NCBI GenBank assembly: GCA_017979445.1
Contig: CM030718.1
Span: 27,709,021-27,773,020 of the forward strand
Direction: 5' to 3'
Origin: Akebia trifoliata
Lineage: Eukaryota; Streptophyta; Magnoliopsida; Ranunculales; Lardizabalaceae
Length of the DNA: 64,000 nt
Shown: in pieces, positions 62,661 to 64,000 of the stretch
How positions within the stretch are numbered: position 1 is the stretch's first letter
Layout: every line of letters starts with the position of its first letter
The notes under the pieces: generated by a model
What the model saw: only the letters and a program-made list of their open reading frames with translations
Told to the model about the DNA's origin: nothing
Database searches by the model: none
Made by a program: the position numbers and the translations under genes

Positions 62661-62997
62661 GAAAATTTTTGAGTCAGAGAATCACAACTCTTTTTTTTTT
62701 CACTTCTCCAAATGACTAAAATAAAATAATTCATAATTAATCGAATCAACGACTTATAATTTAGTGGAAATCTCCTAGAATATGTAACAGATATGGTAAC
62801 CCTATTTTCTAGATTCATTCTAAACTTTAGTATACTTGCATTATATACTATTGTGATCCAATAATTTTTATAATAAAAAAACAAAGTTGATTGGTGATTT
62901 AACATTTTAATTCAATATTTTGAGGGATAAGCAAACTTCTAAGTCTTCAGGGGGGGACATTACTATCTTTCACCAAGACCTTTCATTTGTTCCATAG

Positions 62998-63180
62998 AGA
63001 GCAGTTATTGGCACCCCAACTTTTGCTTATTATATCACATCCCAATTAAAGATTAAAACACACTATTCAAACCTTTTGGCTCAAGTTATTATCTCAATAT
63101 TACAAAACATTATAATACGCATTTTAGCATTTCAGTAGTTGTTTACAATTAAGTAATGGCCCGTATAAAATCCAAAACTT
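62998..63180. mobile_element. 'tattggcaccccaactt' MITE, left part
   Basis: gagagcagttattggcaccc, then aacttttgcttattatatca and aaagattaaaacacactatt, as in the copies at 38650 and 53036. The right end is missing or replaced by the next element. Confidence 0.55.
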
Positions 63181-63206
63181 GAAAACAGAAATCTAACTAC
63201 AAAAAA

Positions 63207-63586
63207 AATGAGTTTCTAATGACACTCCAATTTTTACTTATTCTCAATTATTCATTTATTTTTAATTGGGGTCAGGGACGGAACCAGGATTTTCTTGTAA
63301 TGGGGGTAAACTATGGTTAATTGTATAATTGAGAAGGCCCGGTCAAGAGGCAATGTCATCAACAAAAAATTGAAAGGGGGGGCAAAAATTGGAGGGGGGT
63401 GAGGGTGTGGGGGCAAATGGGGAGAGTGGTAAGGGTGTGGGTACAAATGGGAGGTCATGTAATTAGTTGAAAACATAGGGCGTGTCTCTAAGTCCTTAGG
63501 GGGCAACTACCCCCACCAGCTCCTTACTAACTCCGCCCTTGATTGGCGTGAAATAAAAAAAATTGGAGTGCTAATAACAGCTCTCT
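63207..63586. mobile_element. 'tattggcaccccaactt' MITE carrying an inserted hAT MITE
   Basis: The left terminus gagtttctaatgacactcc and right terminus ggagtgctaataacagctct are inverted. The interior is split by the hAT element at 63273-63541, so it is older than that element. Confidence 0.7.
63273..63541. mobile_element. hAT-type MITE, nested, with 8-bp target duplication
   Basis: Starts cagggacggaaccaggattt; ends tactaactccgcccttg. Flanked by attggggt (63265-63272) and attggcgt (63542-63549). Same family as 43808-44149 but in the opposite orientation. Confidence 0.8.
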
Positions 63587-64000
63587 TTCAATAAATGTAC
63601 CTAACTTCAATTATTAGAAATCATCCTTGAAAACGCTCAAATCGGCTACAAAATCACTAATCAAACATAATTTAGGTCCACCAAGGCAAGAAGTAGGCTA
63701 AAAGTCGATGGGCCCACCGTGCCAAACCACATGGCATTTTTTTTTTTGGCCGTACGCACGCGAGAAAAACAGATGTCACGTGCCTCCAAAACTTCGAGTG
63801 TCTCTCCCTTGTTTGGTTCGGCCTGCGAAGTATGGGAAAGATTTGGAGAATGCGCGCGTGTGTTCACATTAAGTACCATTTCTAAGCACGCATTGCGCGT
63901 GCCTCGTAATCAATGCCCACTGTGTATCTAAAGGCCTAAAGTGTAATCAAAGCCACTCTTTTATCTTTCACAAACACATCAAACAAATTTTGATGATGAT
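63587..64000. other. Gene-free end of window
   Basis: No gene recognised. GC-richer patches such as acgcacgcgagaaaaac and gaatgcgcgcgtgtgttc near 63760-63860 could belong to a gene promoter beyond the window, but nothing decides it. Confidence 0.4.

Larger units (their letters stand above)
62275..63206. other. Gene-free AT-rich spacer
   Basis: Contains a foldback core (62560-62660) and a MITE left part (62998-63180). Nothing else recognised. Confidence 0.5.

Overview
The window is nuclear DNA of a flowering plant, almost certainly a eudicot. It is AT-rich, its genes carry GT-AG introns, its proteins are typically plant, and its spacers are packed with small transposons. I cannot name the species. 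Locus numbers and family properties quoted below are from memory. All exon joins were derived by hand from the sequence.

Eight apparently intact protein-coding genes are present. In order they are: eIF3f (minus, 6 coding exons, 3914-9563); ribosomal protein uS11/RPS14 (plus, 6 exons with the ATG alone in exon 1, 16636-19630); an intronless PLS-DYW pentatricopeptide RNA-editing factor resembling OTP81/QED1 (minus, 22171-24390); a small pleckstrin-homology protein like AtPH1 (plus, 26327-26752); an alpha-1,4-glycosyltransferase (plus, 33645-34868); an unknown 201-residue protein convergent with it (minus, 35055-35660); the plastid site-2 protease EGY2 (minus, 37856-44839, about 13 exons); and an AUX1/LAX1-clade auxin influx carrier (minus, 8 exons, 48304-52115). 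A decayed XA21/EFR-type LRR receptor kinase lies at 30284-32880, with a partial duplicate of its 3' end at 28860-29161.

Functionally the genes fall into cytosolic translation (eIF3f, uS11, both with telo-box motifs upstream), chloroplast biogenesis (the editing factor, EGY2), and membrane or signalling roles (PH protein, auxin carrier, glycosyltransferase, broken receptor kinase). They are not a co-transcribed pathway. Their order recalls conserved eudicot blocks (AUX1 or LAX1 next to an alpha-1,4-glycosyltransferase; PH1 near OTP81 and near EGY2).

Spacers and many introns are mosaics of mobile DNA. They include a CTCG-rich terminal-inverted-repeat family (at least six copies), hAT-type MITEs with 8-bp target duplications, two families of 'tattggcaccccaactt' or 'tattgccacaccaactt' hairpin MITEs, and a set of foldback elements sharing a central core but differing in their arms. 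There are also opposed Tat/Ogre-like LTRs at 10530-13996, an LTR-like pair at 2690 and 27285, LINE remnants and tRNA-derived SINE-like pieces. Several are nested. From 52.2 to 64 kb I see no host gene. No previously undescribed protein system is apparent; the most unusual signal is the foldback superfamily.
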